A stretch of DNA of 64,000 nt, taken from assembly GCF_910592395.1 (NCBI RefSeq), contig NC_088326.1, forward strand, positions 9,985,001 to 10,049,000, read 5' to 3'. The position numbers and the translations under genes were made by a program. Every line of letters begins with the position of its first letter. Within the stretch, counting starts at the first letter, position 1. A model generated the notes under the pieces. That model searched no databases. It saw only the letters and a list, made by a program, of their open reading frames with translations, and was not told the origin of the DNA. The stretch comes from Lineus longissimus (lineage: Eukaryota > Nemertea > Pilidiophora > Heteronemertea > Lineidae). This document shows positions 12,801-23,981 of the stretch, piece after piece.

Positions 12801-15149
12801 GACCTCGTATAACACTCGTATGTCACGTGCAATGTTATGTTAGGTTGTAAAATACGAACGCAAATGGCGTCTACCTCGAATATCACTGATATCACCGAGA
12901 CCCGTGACTGTAACAGGTAGAAGAAACTATAACCTGGTCGAGGTGGTGTTGTATTGTATTCTATGCATCTTTAAAAGATTACCAAAATTGTCCGTACCAA
13001 GAACAGCAAGAAGAAAGCTTAATGTACAGTACTGCTCTGGCTTAACGAGAGGGATAAAAGAACCATTGTCGATATACTGGCGTATCTCCATCAGATTGGT
13101 CAAACAGCAGATTTGGACCTGACAATGCCTGAGTAGCCTTATCCTTAACTCGAGACAAACCGTCCGATCGCGAGTCTGTATGCGTGACACTGTGAAATGA
13201 ACAAGGGTGCCTTCAGCGTATTCAAATGGTTGCTTTGAATAAGTCAGCAGCGCCTTGGATCTCTATATTTTGTTAAGCGTCGGCGCTTTAGCCTGATAAT
13301 ACGTTTGTCTGTAAGATGAATAGAGATTGCCCATTGACGGTACACACTGTGAAGGACCAACAGAGGCAAGTTTATAGGACAGGTATCCGATTGTTATAAA
13401 ATGTGACTGTATTGCTGAAGTATCGTTGAAGCTCTTTCTTGTCAATTTTGGCTGATCAGAGCTCTCTGTGTGCTATCTATCAATCGGTTTAGCAGTTCTT
13501 ATTTTTGGACACGTGGTGTATACAAACCGCAAATTTTTGGCAAATACGTTTTGTCCTCGAATGTATGTTTCATTTATTGCGAAAAAATGTCAACAGTTCA
13601 TGGGGGAGGCTTCGGGACGTGTATACAGTTTTATCATAACGAAAAGTCCTATAATTCAGTCTTAAAATACGAAGGAGGCACTAGATTTGAAGTTCATTGC
13701 ACTTACATGTGGTAATAACGGAAAGCGTTTCCTTCAAGTGATATGAGAGGAACGCTGTGATGTCGAGCTCCCTTTGAGTCATCTGCGCGCTATTGTTTTG
13801 AGTGTGTGGTGGTGAGTACGAGTGGTGATCGATCATCAACAGGATATCTACTTTTCTTGCCTTTGTGAAACCCGACACAAAGTGTGTGACATAAGCATTT
13901 GCCATGATTTTGCCAACGCTTTCTCTTTGATGGTGAACCACATTCTTTGAATAACTACTAACTATAATAATAATAATAGGACAAGTATCATATTACCATG
14001 ATAACATACTTCATGCGTGCACAAGAATTCCCGGTTTTTCTTTTCCATGTTTCTGGAAGACTAAAATCATGTCTTGATGAGCTCCATGGATTTGCTTTTG
14101 TTTGTTGTTTTCATTGCTGGGACTGCGCGCAATTGCCCAAATAGTTTGTTGTTCTGATCAGTGAAACAAACAGGGAATGTGCAAGTTGATTTAAGTAAGG
14201 CTATGCCTAAAATCATATTTTTTTGTTTTTCTTTGAAATGAACAAAACGGCCGGCCGTGCATCACAGTTGAACGGGGTATGGGTGTGTTCCTTAAAGTGT
14301 AACAAGTAATAGTGCTCACAACATTTCATTGGTCGACTGACCTAGTTGTTATTTTCAACGAAAGAACATTTGGGGAACCGCCCTTGAAGTACACCTCTAT
14401 AGCACTACGCCCTATCTAGTGTATCGAAAGGGTTTTTAACCCAAATACCCATTTTCTATATCACATGATCGCTTTATACAGTGACACCTCCGTATACCAA
14501 GGACAACGTCTTCACGTCATTATCAAACAGTCCTTTATAAAAATGTCATTCAGTGACCGTCCTAAATAAAACCAAAACCCCTGATAAGGTGCCCCATATT
14601 CCACTACACAGATAATGTATTCTTTGCAGCTCGTCAATTTGCTCCATTTGTTGGCTAATCAGTTAATTGACATGCTGACATTCTGACTGCAGACCTCATG
14701 TCAGTACATATCGTACAGAGTGCTTAAAACATTCCTCCATTCTACATGTACAATTTGGTGTTTGCTTTTGCGTGTGAACTTCAGAAGAGGGAATGTATGA
14801 TTGCATATTATACGATGAGTAAGCCATGAAAATTGACCTAAAATTTACTAAGGCCTAAACTCATAAAACACATTGTATCTTTCTGCAGAGAATCCACACT
14901 ATGGAGAAAAAAATATGTTCACTGTAAAATTCCCACTATTTCTCCAATTTTTGGGGGTTATAAGCGAGACAAAAGGAAATAATTGGTCAAGGTCAATCAA
15001 TTGCTTTACCATAATTAATGACTTGGCCCATTGTGCCATCAATGCAAGTTTCAAGAAATTCGCACTGATAGTTTTTCATACAATCACAATCCAAGGGATG
15101 GTTCCTTAAGCACCCAGCCCCGTTGTACTCTGTGACACTGATGGTTGGT
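9813..15149. other. Intergenic, nothing recognised
   Basis: Large stretch with no supported gene. It includes a small TCATCATC run near 10195-10220, CA/TA-rich sequence near 11285-11360, and a repeated ATTACTAGTATATTCG at about 12402 and 12511. Frames of 60-95 codons look like chance. The part just below 15150 would hold the 3' UTR of the minus-strand TRIM gene; no clear AATAAA on that strand was found close by. Confidence 0.45.
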
Positions 15150-17192
15150 CTATTGTTCACCGGTACATAACAACTGGAACTTCTCGACTTTGTCATCATG
15201 TCCAAGCCAGATGTTATTGTCTTTAATGTAAATGTGCGGAGGCGAAATACTTATCGCTCTCACACTGCCTTGATAGGTAACCTGCCGCCACACAAAGTCC
15301 TCCTCGTTTGTGCCTTCTGTAACCTGATAGATCACGACCTCCGTCTCCTTCTCACCAACAACCAGTACCTCGCCACCACTACCAATGCACACCTCACAAC
15401 AAAGGAAACCTTCCACACCGTGTGAAGATGGTGAAATCTCCTCTAGGAGGTAATTCCTCCATCGGAACCTCAGGATTCTGGCTTCAGCAGCAATATTGAG
15501 GACTCTACTCTTTGCACAGAAGGCCATGTTGAAAGTAATTTCATTTAATTCAACATGCTGAATGATGATTCCATTGTGGTTCAGAACACAAAGGTGACGT
15601 CCACTTGAAACGAACATGTTTTCCGACTCATCCGTCTCAACAAAATGCAGCTTATCAATCACCTCTTTGTTAATGTTAACATCACGGTATGCTCCACTTT
15701 TGGGATTGAATACTCGGATTGGCGGATTTTGTTCACCTCTAACCACCACCAAGTCGCCAGTGGACGAGACGGTCATATCATAAGCAGGGTGGACACCCAC
15801 TGTTATTTTGTGAGTAAATGTAGAAGATACCCTGTCATGGAAAAATATTGCATCGGCACCGGATGCACTTTCAGATCTACGTAATGTGGCCAGATTGCTG
15901 CCAAGTGTTAGTTTTACTTTAGACACGATTTCAAAAGGCTGATCTCTTGGAAAGTGTAGGTCGCTCACCTTCTTCATTTGTTTGAATTCTCGCTTTGTTT
16001 CATCACTTCCTTTGACACGTTGACTACCCCACACACCCTCCAGATCCTGCCCTGTACCAGCGACGTGAAGAACTAATCCACCGATATGTCTTTTAATTTC
16101 CTCTACCAGAGCCGGCGTGTCACATTCCCGAGAAGATCTGACAAGTTCTTCCAGTTCGTGACTGATGCTGGTCAGGCTGGCAATGCTCTCGGTATCAATG
16201 GTGATTTTGGTTGATCCCATGGCCCGGCCCTGCTGTGACCTCATCATCATCTCCTTCACACTGGTGTCAATGAATCGAAGACGCTGATTGATCTTCTCAG
16301 CTGACCCTTCGAATCTCTCTCTTACGTGTGCGATGAGTGTCGTTTTCTTTTTCTCGAGTTGATCAACATCTTCGACAAGCCGTTTTGTCTTATCATCCAG
16401 CGCCTCTTTTTTATTCGCTAAGAGGTCGATTTCCACTTGTATACCCTTACTTTCCGCACCGAGACACCGAATTTCTTTCTTCTTGTCAACTATAGTTCTT
16501 TCGGTACTGGCAGTCGCTTGAACCTCTGCAAGACGTGACTTCTGTTTGACAAGTACAAGCAACTGCATCAACTTCCCTCTGTCTTCTGTATTCAGTGCCC
16601 TTATTGCGTTTTCTAATTCAGAAGAAAAGGCCTGAATTCTACACACTAGGTCGCCAACAACTGGACGGATTGGCTTCACATCGTGGTCGCCCTGGTTGTG
16701 ATAAGATACTCGACAACCACTGCAAACAGCCTGTTTGCAAGGATTACAGAAGAATAGCAGCCCGTTGCCATGGGCGGGACACAGGCCGAACAACTCATGG
16801 TCACGCGTATCGGGGTTATGGTCATGCTGTCCTTTGCATCCAGGGCACAATTTGAAATCGCAATCTTTGCATAAAGATGATGCCCCATTCGTACACAGGA
16901 TGCATTTCACTTGCACCGGCTTCCCAGTCCTCTGTCGCTGCTCGCGATACGTCTCCATGATGCTTGATAACATGAAGTTATCATTCAGTTTATCTATTCC
17001 ATTTTGCGGGATCCGACATTTTTGGCGACAATGTGGACAAGGAATTGTTCTCGGCCTCCCAAGAGACACCCAATACTTATCGATGCAGTTCTTACAGAAT
17101 GTGTGGTTGCAGGGACCAATGAATTTTGGCTGTGTCAGCTCATCGGAACAGACGACACACTCAAACTCAGTGCTCAAGCTGCTCTCCGCCAT
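15150..17192 (-). CDS. TRIM-family RING/B-box protein, probable E3 ubiquitin ligase
   Basis: A complete 680-residue intronless frame. The RING finger is C3HC4: C12, C15, C28, H30, C33, C36, C52, C55. B-box 1 spans about 97-136 (C97, C100, C108, C111, C116, C119, H125, H132). B-box 2 spans about 138-170 (C138, H141, C149, C152, C157, C160, H165, H170). A charged coiled coil follows at about 185-330. The C-terminal third (about 455-675) has repeated strand motifs such as DMTVSSTGDLVVV and IRVFNP, typical of the NHL/beta-propeller end of TRIM2/3/56-like proteins. TRIM proteins are E3 ligases: the RING recruits the E2, the coiled coil dimerises and the C-terminus binds targets. The substrate cannot be told. 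MAESS is chosen as start because the RING begins 11 residues later and a splice acceptor lies just upstream. Such single-exon TRIM genes are often expanded in invertebrates; the exact orthologue is unknown. Confidence 0.93.
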   Translation of the reverse strand: MAESSLSTEFECVVCSDELTQPKFIGPCNHTFCKNCIDKYWVSLGRPRTIPCPHCRQKCRIPQNGIDKLNDNFMLSSIMETYREQRQRTGKPVQVKCILCTNGASSLCKDCDFKLCPGCKGQHDHNPDTRDHELFGLCPAHGNGLLFFCNPCKQAVCSGCRVSYHNQGDHDVKPIRPVVGDLVCRIQAFSSELENAIRALNTEDRGKLMQLLVLVKQKSRLAEVQATASTERTIVDKKKEIRCLGAESKGIQVEIDLLANKKEALDDKTKRLVEDVDQLEKKKTTLIAHVRERFEGSAEKINQRLRFIDTSVKEMMMRSQQGRAMGSTKITIDTESIASLTSISHELEELVRSSRECDTPALVEEIKRHIGGLVLHVAGTGQDLEGVWGSQRVKGSDETKREFKQMKKVSDLHFPRDQPFEIVSKVKLTLGSNLATLRRSESASGADAIFFHDRVSSTFTHKITVGVHPAYDMTVSSTGDLVVVRGEQNPPIRVFNPKSGAYRDVNINKEVIDKLHFVETDESENMFVSSGRHLCVLNHNGIIIQHVELNEITFNMAFCAKSRVLNIAAEARILRFRWRNYLLEEISPSSHGVEGFLCCEVCIGSGGEVLVVGEKETEVVIYQVTEGTNEEDFVWRQVTYQGSVRAISISPPHIYIKDNNIWLGHDDKVEKFQLLCTGEQ

Positions 17193-17225
17193 CGCAAATT
17201 ACCTAGAGGGAGAACGAAAAAATAT
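17193..17225 (-). other. Likely 3' splice site in the TRIM 5' UTR
   Basis: On the minus strand a pyrimidine tract (TTTTTTCGTTCTCCCTCTAG) ends in AG at 17204-17203, leaving only GTAATTTGCG before the ATG. This suggests an upstream non-coding exon and a coding sequence contained in one exon. Seen from sequence only; transcript evidence is lacking. Confidence 0.6.
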
Positions 17226-18117
17226 CGTTAGTGTCAGCTTTTATTTTGAAAACTTGGAACTTTATCGTACAATCATACCATAAATTTGATAAATGATAGG
17301 AAAGTAGAGACAAATTGAAATATACACACCTAGTGGTTGCTACAACTGCTACTACTTGCTCTCTAATTGCAAGCTGACCACCTGCTAACCGCGAAAAAGT
17401 ATTGGACTATGTATTAAACTTGATATACTCATCGACAAATAGTTACCACAATCGTATTTAGGTCAATACTTGAAAAAACCAATAATAATGACGTCAATAG
17501 GTATCATCAAATAGTCTGTCTGACCCAGAAAACTAAATTCCTTTGACGCTCCACTGATGTACGTGTATATCTGATCGTGAATGTCACATGCCTTGTGATT
17601 AACTCGCACAAATCATGTGTAAGACGATAGGAATATTAATGTATACATGGTATATGTAATGGCCCAGAAGTTCATCCACGTAAAATTGCATGAAATCCAT
17701 CGCAAGAAGCTGATTTAAAACGAATTCAAACATAACTTATACACGGTTAAGCATAAAATAACTTTACAATGGTCGATTCCTGCCCGATTGTGTGCACGCA
17801 GAAAGTCGTGTCGGGTGTCTTGGCCCTGCATACATCCCCCAACCTAGAAGACAAGGATCTTGGATCTGATCTTCGTCCGACTTCTCGCTATCAGCCGGAC
17901 TGACAACTTGTACTAAGAGATACCAGTCCGTAATCCCTGTCTCGGTCTTAAAAATAAACAAGTCGTTCCACCACATCAGGTAACAGACTCAACAGTAAAA
18001 ATATTTGAGTGCTATGATACCTGATGCGCTCTAAAGGATTTTAGATAAAAATAATGATTTAGGGTGTATGGAAATGATTCACAGAGGTTTCCCTATGTAC
18101 GATAGATTACTGCCCAT
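17226..18117. other. Upstream region of TRIM gene
   Basis: AT-rich, with no supported coding sequence. It presumably holds the first intron, 5' exon and promoter of the minus-strand TRIM gene, but no convincing TATA box or donor site could be assigned. Confidence 0.35.
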
Positions 18118-18270
18118 AAGTCCGAAGGTCCATAAGTCCGAAGGTTTACAAGTCCGAAGGTCCACAAGTCCGAAGGTCCACAAGTCCGAAGGGCGACTAG
18201 TCCGATGGTTCACAAGTCCGAAGGTCTACTCGTTTGAAGGTGCACAGTTCCTAAGGTCCATAAGTCCGAA
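18118..18270 (+). repeat. 16-bp minisatellite, about 9.5 copies
   Basis: Tandem units of consensus AAGTCCGAAGGTCCAC, all exactly 16 bp from 18118 to 18270, with substitutions rising toward the 3' side. The period is not a multiple of three, so the open frame through it is incidental. One unit occurs inverted at about 18700-18714 (GGACCTTCGGACTT), 430 bp downstream, so the segment between may be the body of an element with the minisatellite at one end. Confidence 0.85.
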
Positions 18271-19144
18271 AACTAAATTTTGAAATTGATGATTTTTGGT
18301 CTATTAAACCAAAAATCTTCCAAGTATTAACACTTTCAGCGCCAAGGCTTTTGTGAGTGTTTTCCGTGGCGGGCCAGCGTTCCCCCGATTTTACCCCTTA
18401 ATAAAAATAATCCAGCATCGCCAGTATATCTTTTCCGTGGCATTCTTTTTACGATGGTAGTAGAAGTCATTGAAAATTAAAATTTTTGAGTCCTCTCAGT
18501 CCTCCTGTCACGTACGCAACGCCATGCTAAAAAATGACTACCTGCCAAGAAAATCGCGTGATGCTGGGTCAGGGTGATTCGCAGAATCGGGTTTCCACGT
18601 AGGCTCAATTTGATGATTCCGCGTATTATTGATGCTACATATACGGCAACTAAGAATAATATACACGCGCTTAAAAATGGGATTTCGAACTTATAGATTG
18701 GACCTTCGGACTTCTGAGCAATCACCGTATGATATTCCCCTTTACTAATAGCCTAAACCCAGGACGCATACATGTAAGTTCGTAAATAGCGCTTTATTAC
18801 ATGCTTCCCGAAATTGGTGGCTTGCATTGGAACGAACTTTTTCCCCTTGTCCGTCATCAAAGGCATTCAAGTCTGTTGGTTAACCATGACTATCTCCTTT
18901 GTCCTTCCACCATAAGGCCGAGTTTCCCCTTATGACATCACTATTTCGGACACTCAGCGCCCCATTTCTGGAAAGGTGTATAATGTACATACTATTCTCA
19001 AAGCAGTTTACATTTATTCCCTTAAGATGAAACATTTCAGTAGAGTACAGATGGGCTGCTCAATTAGCGTACAATCTGATCAGCATTTCCGATCGGTAAA
19101 TCATTGAAATGGTACGGGTTGGCATATAAAGCAATGCGTAGAGA
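18271..19144. other. Intergenic
   Basis: No gene supported. It contains the inverted 16-bp unit near 18700-18714. An 82-codon minus-strand frame at 18477-18725 runs through it and looks incidental. Confidence 0.4.
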
Positions 19145-19223
19145 GGCTCACTACGACTTGGGTATCGAACAAGCGACTTAACAACCGCTAGTCAGAGGGG
19201 CCACAATACACCACCGCGGCTTC
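19145..19223 (-). mobile_element. tRNA-derived SINE-like fragment
   Basis: The minus strand reads GCCGCGGTGGTGTATTGTGG with an A-box-like motif at about 19213-19199 and a B-box-like TTGTTCGATACCC at 19172-19160. The head matches the style of the 1281 element. The cloverleaf is imperfect, so it is treated as a SINE head, not a tRNA gene. Confidence 0.5.
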
Positions 19224-19935
19224 TTGAAGAATCTGTAGAAAGATTTTCGTCCTGGGAATTTAGCTTTTTGTTGGGTCAGGATTAGTTTTGGTTGGAGAAG
19301 ATTGGACGAGATCTTTAAATTGATTGCATTATCGATGACTTAGAAAGCTTTTTGAGAACATGTTAGTTTGGTACCACTCATGCGCATAAAATTCAACTCA
19401 TATAGGAACCAAAATTATTATTACCACACATGAAACTGCGATTGAACACAGTTATGACATTATAAAGCTACGGGAAATGTGATAGCAAGTTCGCCGGTAA
19501 CTTTCTCTATATTCAGAAATGTACGGGCACGTTCCCGAAATCAATCCCAATACAAGATAGAACTTGAACATGAACATGTGCATGAAACCATTTCGTTTCG
19601 ATGCATTGAATATCTAGCATGCAAATAATTCATTTACGTTGTAACCATTCAGTGGAAATTTGATATTGCCGTGTTGTGTTTTTATAATGTAATTAACGAA
19701 AAAGTTTTTATACTGAAGTGATGCAACGAAATACGTAAATTGATTGAATGCGATGCGTTTTCATGCACGAGTAATACATTGGTTTGACGTATTTATATTG
19801 TTAGCTGTCATCGATCCAAGGTCGAAAATCGCGAAAAGAGTTTTGAAATCTGGATTTTTAGTTAAAATCTTATTTGGTTTTTGTTTCATTCGGTTTTTTG
19901 CCCCTTACTCAGTTAAAGTAGTTCAGGTCTTGTCC
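19224..19935. other. Intergenic, nothing recognised
   Basis: AT-rich. A 79-codon frame (19744-19983) shows no motif. No repeat was noticed. Confidence 0.4.
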
Positions 19936-19959
19936 AATTTTAAGCAGTCACTTGTCGAC

Positions 19960-20296
19960 AAAAAAAGACCACTCGCACCTTAGTCTCTGTTCCTATTGCT
20001 ACAAAAATCAGCTTCCTAGGTTAAATAGGAAGCGAGATGGTAATTTGTATGGAATAGCGGCCATCTTGGACGCCATCTTGAATTTCCCAAATTGCTCAAA
20101 GGTGATGACAACATGTAAGCAAGCAGTCGTCAAAAAAGACCGCTCGCACCTTAGTCTCTGTTCCTATTGCTACAAAAATCAGCTTCCTAGGTTAAATAGG
20201 AAGCGAGATGGTAATTTGTATGGAATGGCGGCCATCTTGGGAGCCATCTTGAATTTCTCAAATTGCTCAAAGGTGTTGACAACATGTAATCAAGCA
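19960..20296 (+). repeat. 171-bp tandem duplication, in-frame
   Basis: Two near-identical 171-bp units, offset 171 between ACTCGCACCTT (19970) and GCTCGCACCTT (20141). Each contains the twin motif GGCCATCTTGG...GCCATCTTG. 171 is 57 codons, so the plus frame 19952-20503 (183 codons) reads through both units as a duplicated 57-residue block rich in Lys, Asn, Cys and Leu. The block is not recognised as a domain and the upstream context is poor, so a non-coding duplication is more likely than a gene. Confidence 0.75.
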
Positions 20297-22858
20297 GTTT
20301 CCGAAAGTAGAGACACTCAGCTACCAACAGTGAATAAAAACGTAATACAACATTGCAAGGTTAACCCTCTCTGCTCCTGGACGAGTTCTACTGCTAATCA
20401 AATGGTTATCAGAGGAAATCTTGCAAAAATCGACTCCCATGAACCAGTTCTCATGGAGATCGAGGTCGATAAGCCTAAACCAGCGAGGCCAAAATACATG
20501 TAAGGGTAATGTTATTGTTAACAAAACTTACACACAATTAACGTAGTATTACTTTCCATCCAACCTTTCTGAAAGAATTGAAGCAAGTTTATTTTTTCTA
20601 AGGGAAGCGAAAGGAAACGCAAATGGTCTCACGGCCTCTGTGGTAATTATCTATAAAGAAGTCTAGAATTTCGTCGCGCTTTTAAGAAATTCTAGCATGT
20701 CTTTACGTCTCGCGTATATCGGTTAGAGGTTGGCATTTGATAAATCGATACCACTCAGGTTATCTAAAAGACATTTTCACGTTCTTCTGAGGAAATCTGA
20801 ATAGTTTATAGACATATTTGTGTACACAGCTTTAATATTTCACACTAATCTCCAAAAATTACTAAGCCCCTTCTAGCGACGCGCGACATAAATGGCTGAA
20901 TTAATTTCGTCTCTTCGGATGCAAAGTTTGGTTTACGAAGGGATAAATCAACACACCCAAAGAAACAACGTTTTAGTTCCGATCGTTTGGTACAAGAATA
21001 TAATAAATATCGTACTCTTTTTCGAAGTAGAGTTATGCTATATTAAGGTATGAAATGTTCATTTCAAAGGAATATCTCAGGCTTAAAACTTTACGTGTCT
21101 CGCATACCAAAAAGTCGTCGACATTAAGAAATCGATTAACCCATTGGTGCCGGGAGTGTTTTGGATTGGATGTGTCATTTGGAAGAACTGCGGTAGCCAT
21201 AGCGTGCCGGATGCGTTCAAATCACGGTCAGCTGGTCCAATTTATTTCGCGCATATTATGTAGTCTCAACATTTGGAAGTGGGCCGTCCTTGCGGCAGGG
21301 TGATAAGAGCATCTGATTACTTACTGTTATTTATCTTAGTCATGTTTAGTGTGAGTGCTAAATCTGAAGGCCTGATAGCTTCTAAACGAAAGCGGGAAAT
21401 TTATGAATTGAAAATATCACTTTTTGTGTTAAATTTAATTCTCTTCAAAATGGCGCTTGTCGTGATGCAATATGACCGCCAAGTATTGAGCTCCAAGCGA
21501 TTTTGTAATTGATGTCAACTTCGTGTTCGAGATTAAAAAAAGGTTCATTCAAAATGCCGTAAAATCGACCATTTATATAACCTATAGACGCTTGCAAAGT
21601 TTTTACAGAATAACATAGCCAACGTCTAGTTAAAAACACCACCAAATAAAGAAAATAAATGATACCTGTGACCATTTTTCTCCTATTTTAGCAACGTGAA
21701 TACGTTTTAGTAACATCACAACGCCTCTACATTACAAGAAAACATTTTTCATGAAGGCTTTATAACTGTACGTCTTGCTGATGATCATGATCAAGAGAGT
21801 TTCATGTCGCTTTTGAAAAACTTTGTTATACCTTGAAGAGGAGGATAAGACGTGTATAAATATACCAACCAGTCGCGGCATTTAAAAATGTATTCCACCC
21901 AATAAGGTAGAGCACCATGACAACATTCTTATAAGAATCTAGTTAAAGGGCTACGCCATGTGTTTATGTGTTTTATATTATTCGTATCACTTATCTTTTC
22001 GTGGTCGTTTCAAAGAAAAATGACGCACGTCGCTGCTTTGCAGGGACCAGCGAAATCCTGCCGTTTTTGGTGAATTTGCGCCCACACACACCTTGGAATT
22101 TTCATATGATCGGACAACCCAGTCCATGCATGACCCGAATTAACATGCAGTGATCGGGGAAACTAACATACGCACCAGTTGTATACAGACAACGTGCGAG
22201 CATGTATGCATGTAGCGTGTAGCATGCATTATGGCTGACTCATGGCGTCGCCTGGTGATAGAAATTGGAAGTAAAAACGGTTGAACTAACAGTTTATATA
22301 ATATGTGAACCAACGGCGTTAAGACCCGACACAGTTTCGTATACCTACATATACGTCATTCCTTAAAGGATCATTGGCATTATCAAGGGTAATATTACCG
22401 AGCTGTCGGCTGCCCAGTGACCTCCTATTCTAAATAACTAGTTTCCATCAACAAATTGCATAAAAAAAGAAAACATTCAAAATCTGAATGAATCATCACG
22501 CTTTTCGATGTTGACTCCGATTTGACCCGAGTTAGCTCTCCATGCGTCGATCCTTTCCATATGGAACGATGCACTATAAGGCGCTACGCCGAGCCATGAA
22601 TCTACCCTGTGACCTCTTTGTCCTGATATAGATTTTTCCGACGTCACGTCAATGGCGCTTGATCACCCCACTACTGCGCGATAATGGAAATGACGTTTAA
22701 TAGCCGTAATAGCCGGATGGCGTGAACAAGGATCTCGGCGTGCACTCACGTGACGGGAAAGGTCTTGCGCCAGGACTTTCGCGTACTAAAAATAACGAAT
22801 AACGTAAACAAGCATACTGCAGTAATAAGCCACCAATCCTTCAAGGTTTAATGTAAAC
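20297..22858. other. Intergenic, nothing recognised
   Basis: No supported gene or shared repeat. Frames of 60-82 codons only. Confidence 0.4.
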
Positions 22859-22884
22859 TTCTTAGTTAAGATCTTAACTAAGAA
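22859..22884. repeat. 26-bp perfect palindrome
   Basis: Two 13-base half-sites, TTCTTAGTTAAGA and TCTTAACTAAGAA, form an uninterrupted palindrome. It could extrude as a cruciform, be the joined end of an inverted-repeat element, or act as a dimeric protein site. Further TTCTTA/TAAGAA-like words follow at 22880-22915. Confidence 0.85.
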
Positions 22885-23610
22885 TCTTACAACAATAATC
22901 TTAGGACGAATGTAAAATTAACATTGTGCACGGAGATTGATATGACCTTAACTATAACAATCTTATAACAATATTATCGGGATTTCCGACCTCTGATATA
23001 TAATATATAATTTGAATATAATTTGAAGACTTATCAGTGTTTTATTTATAGAATAGTTTATAGAAGATACTATTATTTTGTGTATACAACTTGTAACATT
23101 TCATCGAAGATCTTATCCTTTTTTAGCGATCGATACTTGACATGAATGTTAAAATTTACATCATCTTTCGTGCTTTAAATATCTGTCAATATATTGAATT
23201 GAGAGCTGAGCGTCAACTTAGCCATTCTTGCTCCGAACAGGACTTAAATAGGAGGAGACTGGACACCACGTAGGAAACGGGAACTCAGAGGTGACAGACG
23301 CTGATCTTTAAACTGCGCCAAGCCGACAGCCTGAACTTCTGTTATATCTGGATTTATCCGTATTGATTTAGGAACATGAATTCGTTACAAATCGATTTAA
23401 CTTTCTCATGATCGCGAGAAGGATGGGAAGCAGCTGGAGTGAAATCGGGATTTTGACCGTTTGGTTTTACATCGTCTAAACGGCGTCTGTCCTCCTTCTG
23501 CGCGCAGGAGTGCCATAAGCTATCTGCTTACTTAAGTATATTCGTTACAAGGTTGTTAAAACTGCACGCACCGCACTGCATTCCACGCCTTGGTCTATCT
23601 CTACTTCGGC
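22885..23610. other. Intergenic, nothing recognised
   Basis: AT-rich, with TATATAATATATAA near 23000. No gene supported. Confidence 0.4.
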
Positions 23611-23981
23611 AATAGCATTCCGCGAAGATGACGTCACTGCAGCTGCTGCCCTCTATTTCCCCATAGCTGAATTACAGGCAATGTCGGACAAACATGCGGT
23701 TTCGTAATGGATTCAGGCTTTCTGACTAGGGCAGTTAGATTCAATCTGGCACATGTCCGAGTGTTGGAAATACTTCATAATTGTTCTGAATATTTCTCTC
23801 TCTGACTCTATGGTATCTGTCATGCTAAAAACAATGCAGGGTCAAAGATAATTGACTTTGAAATAAGCTCAAATGCGTAGAAATAAGTGTCGATGTCCGA
23901 CTGTCACGTGACTAGAACGTCATCAATATCTTATGCAAATGACCTTGTGAGCTATAAAGAGTAACTTCGCGGAATGCTATT
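23611..23981 (+). mobile_element. 371-bp MITE, AATAGCATTCCGCGAAG family, copy A
   Basis: Begins AATAGCATTCCGCGAAG and ends with its exact reverse complement, a 17-bp perfect TIR. The second copy at 35876-36246 lies in reverse orientation and is also exactly 371 bp, with the interior highly similar throughout (ACATGTCCGAGTGTTGGAAA and GTCAAAGATAATTGACTTTG in this orientation). No open frame for a transposase. A non-autonomous DNA transposon; the superfamily is uncertain because no target-site duplication could be fixed. Confidence 0.85.

Noticed and set aside
18068-18283. 71-codon frame of Ser-Pro-Lys repeats as a protein
   Set aside because: It is produced by a 16-bp minisatellite whose period is not a multiple of three; reading frame is incidental.
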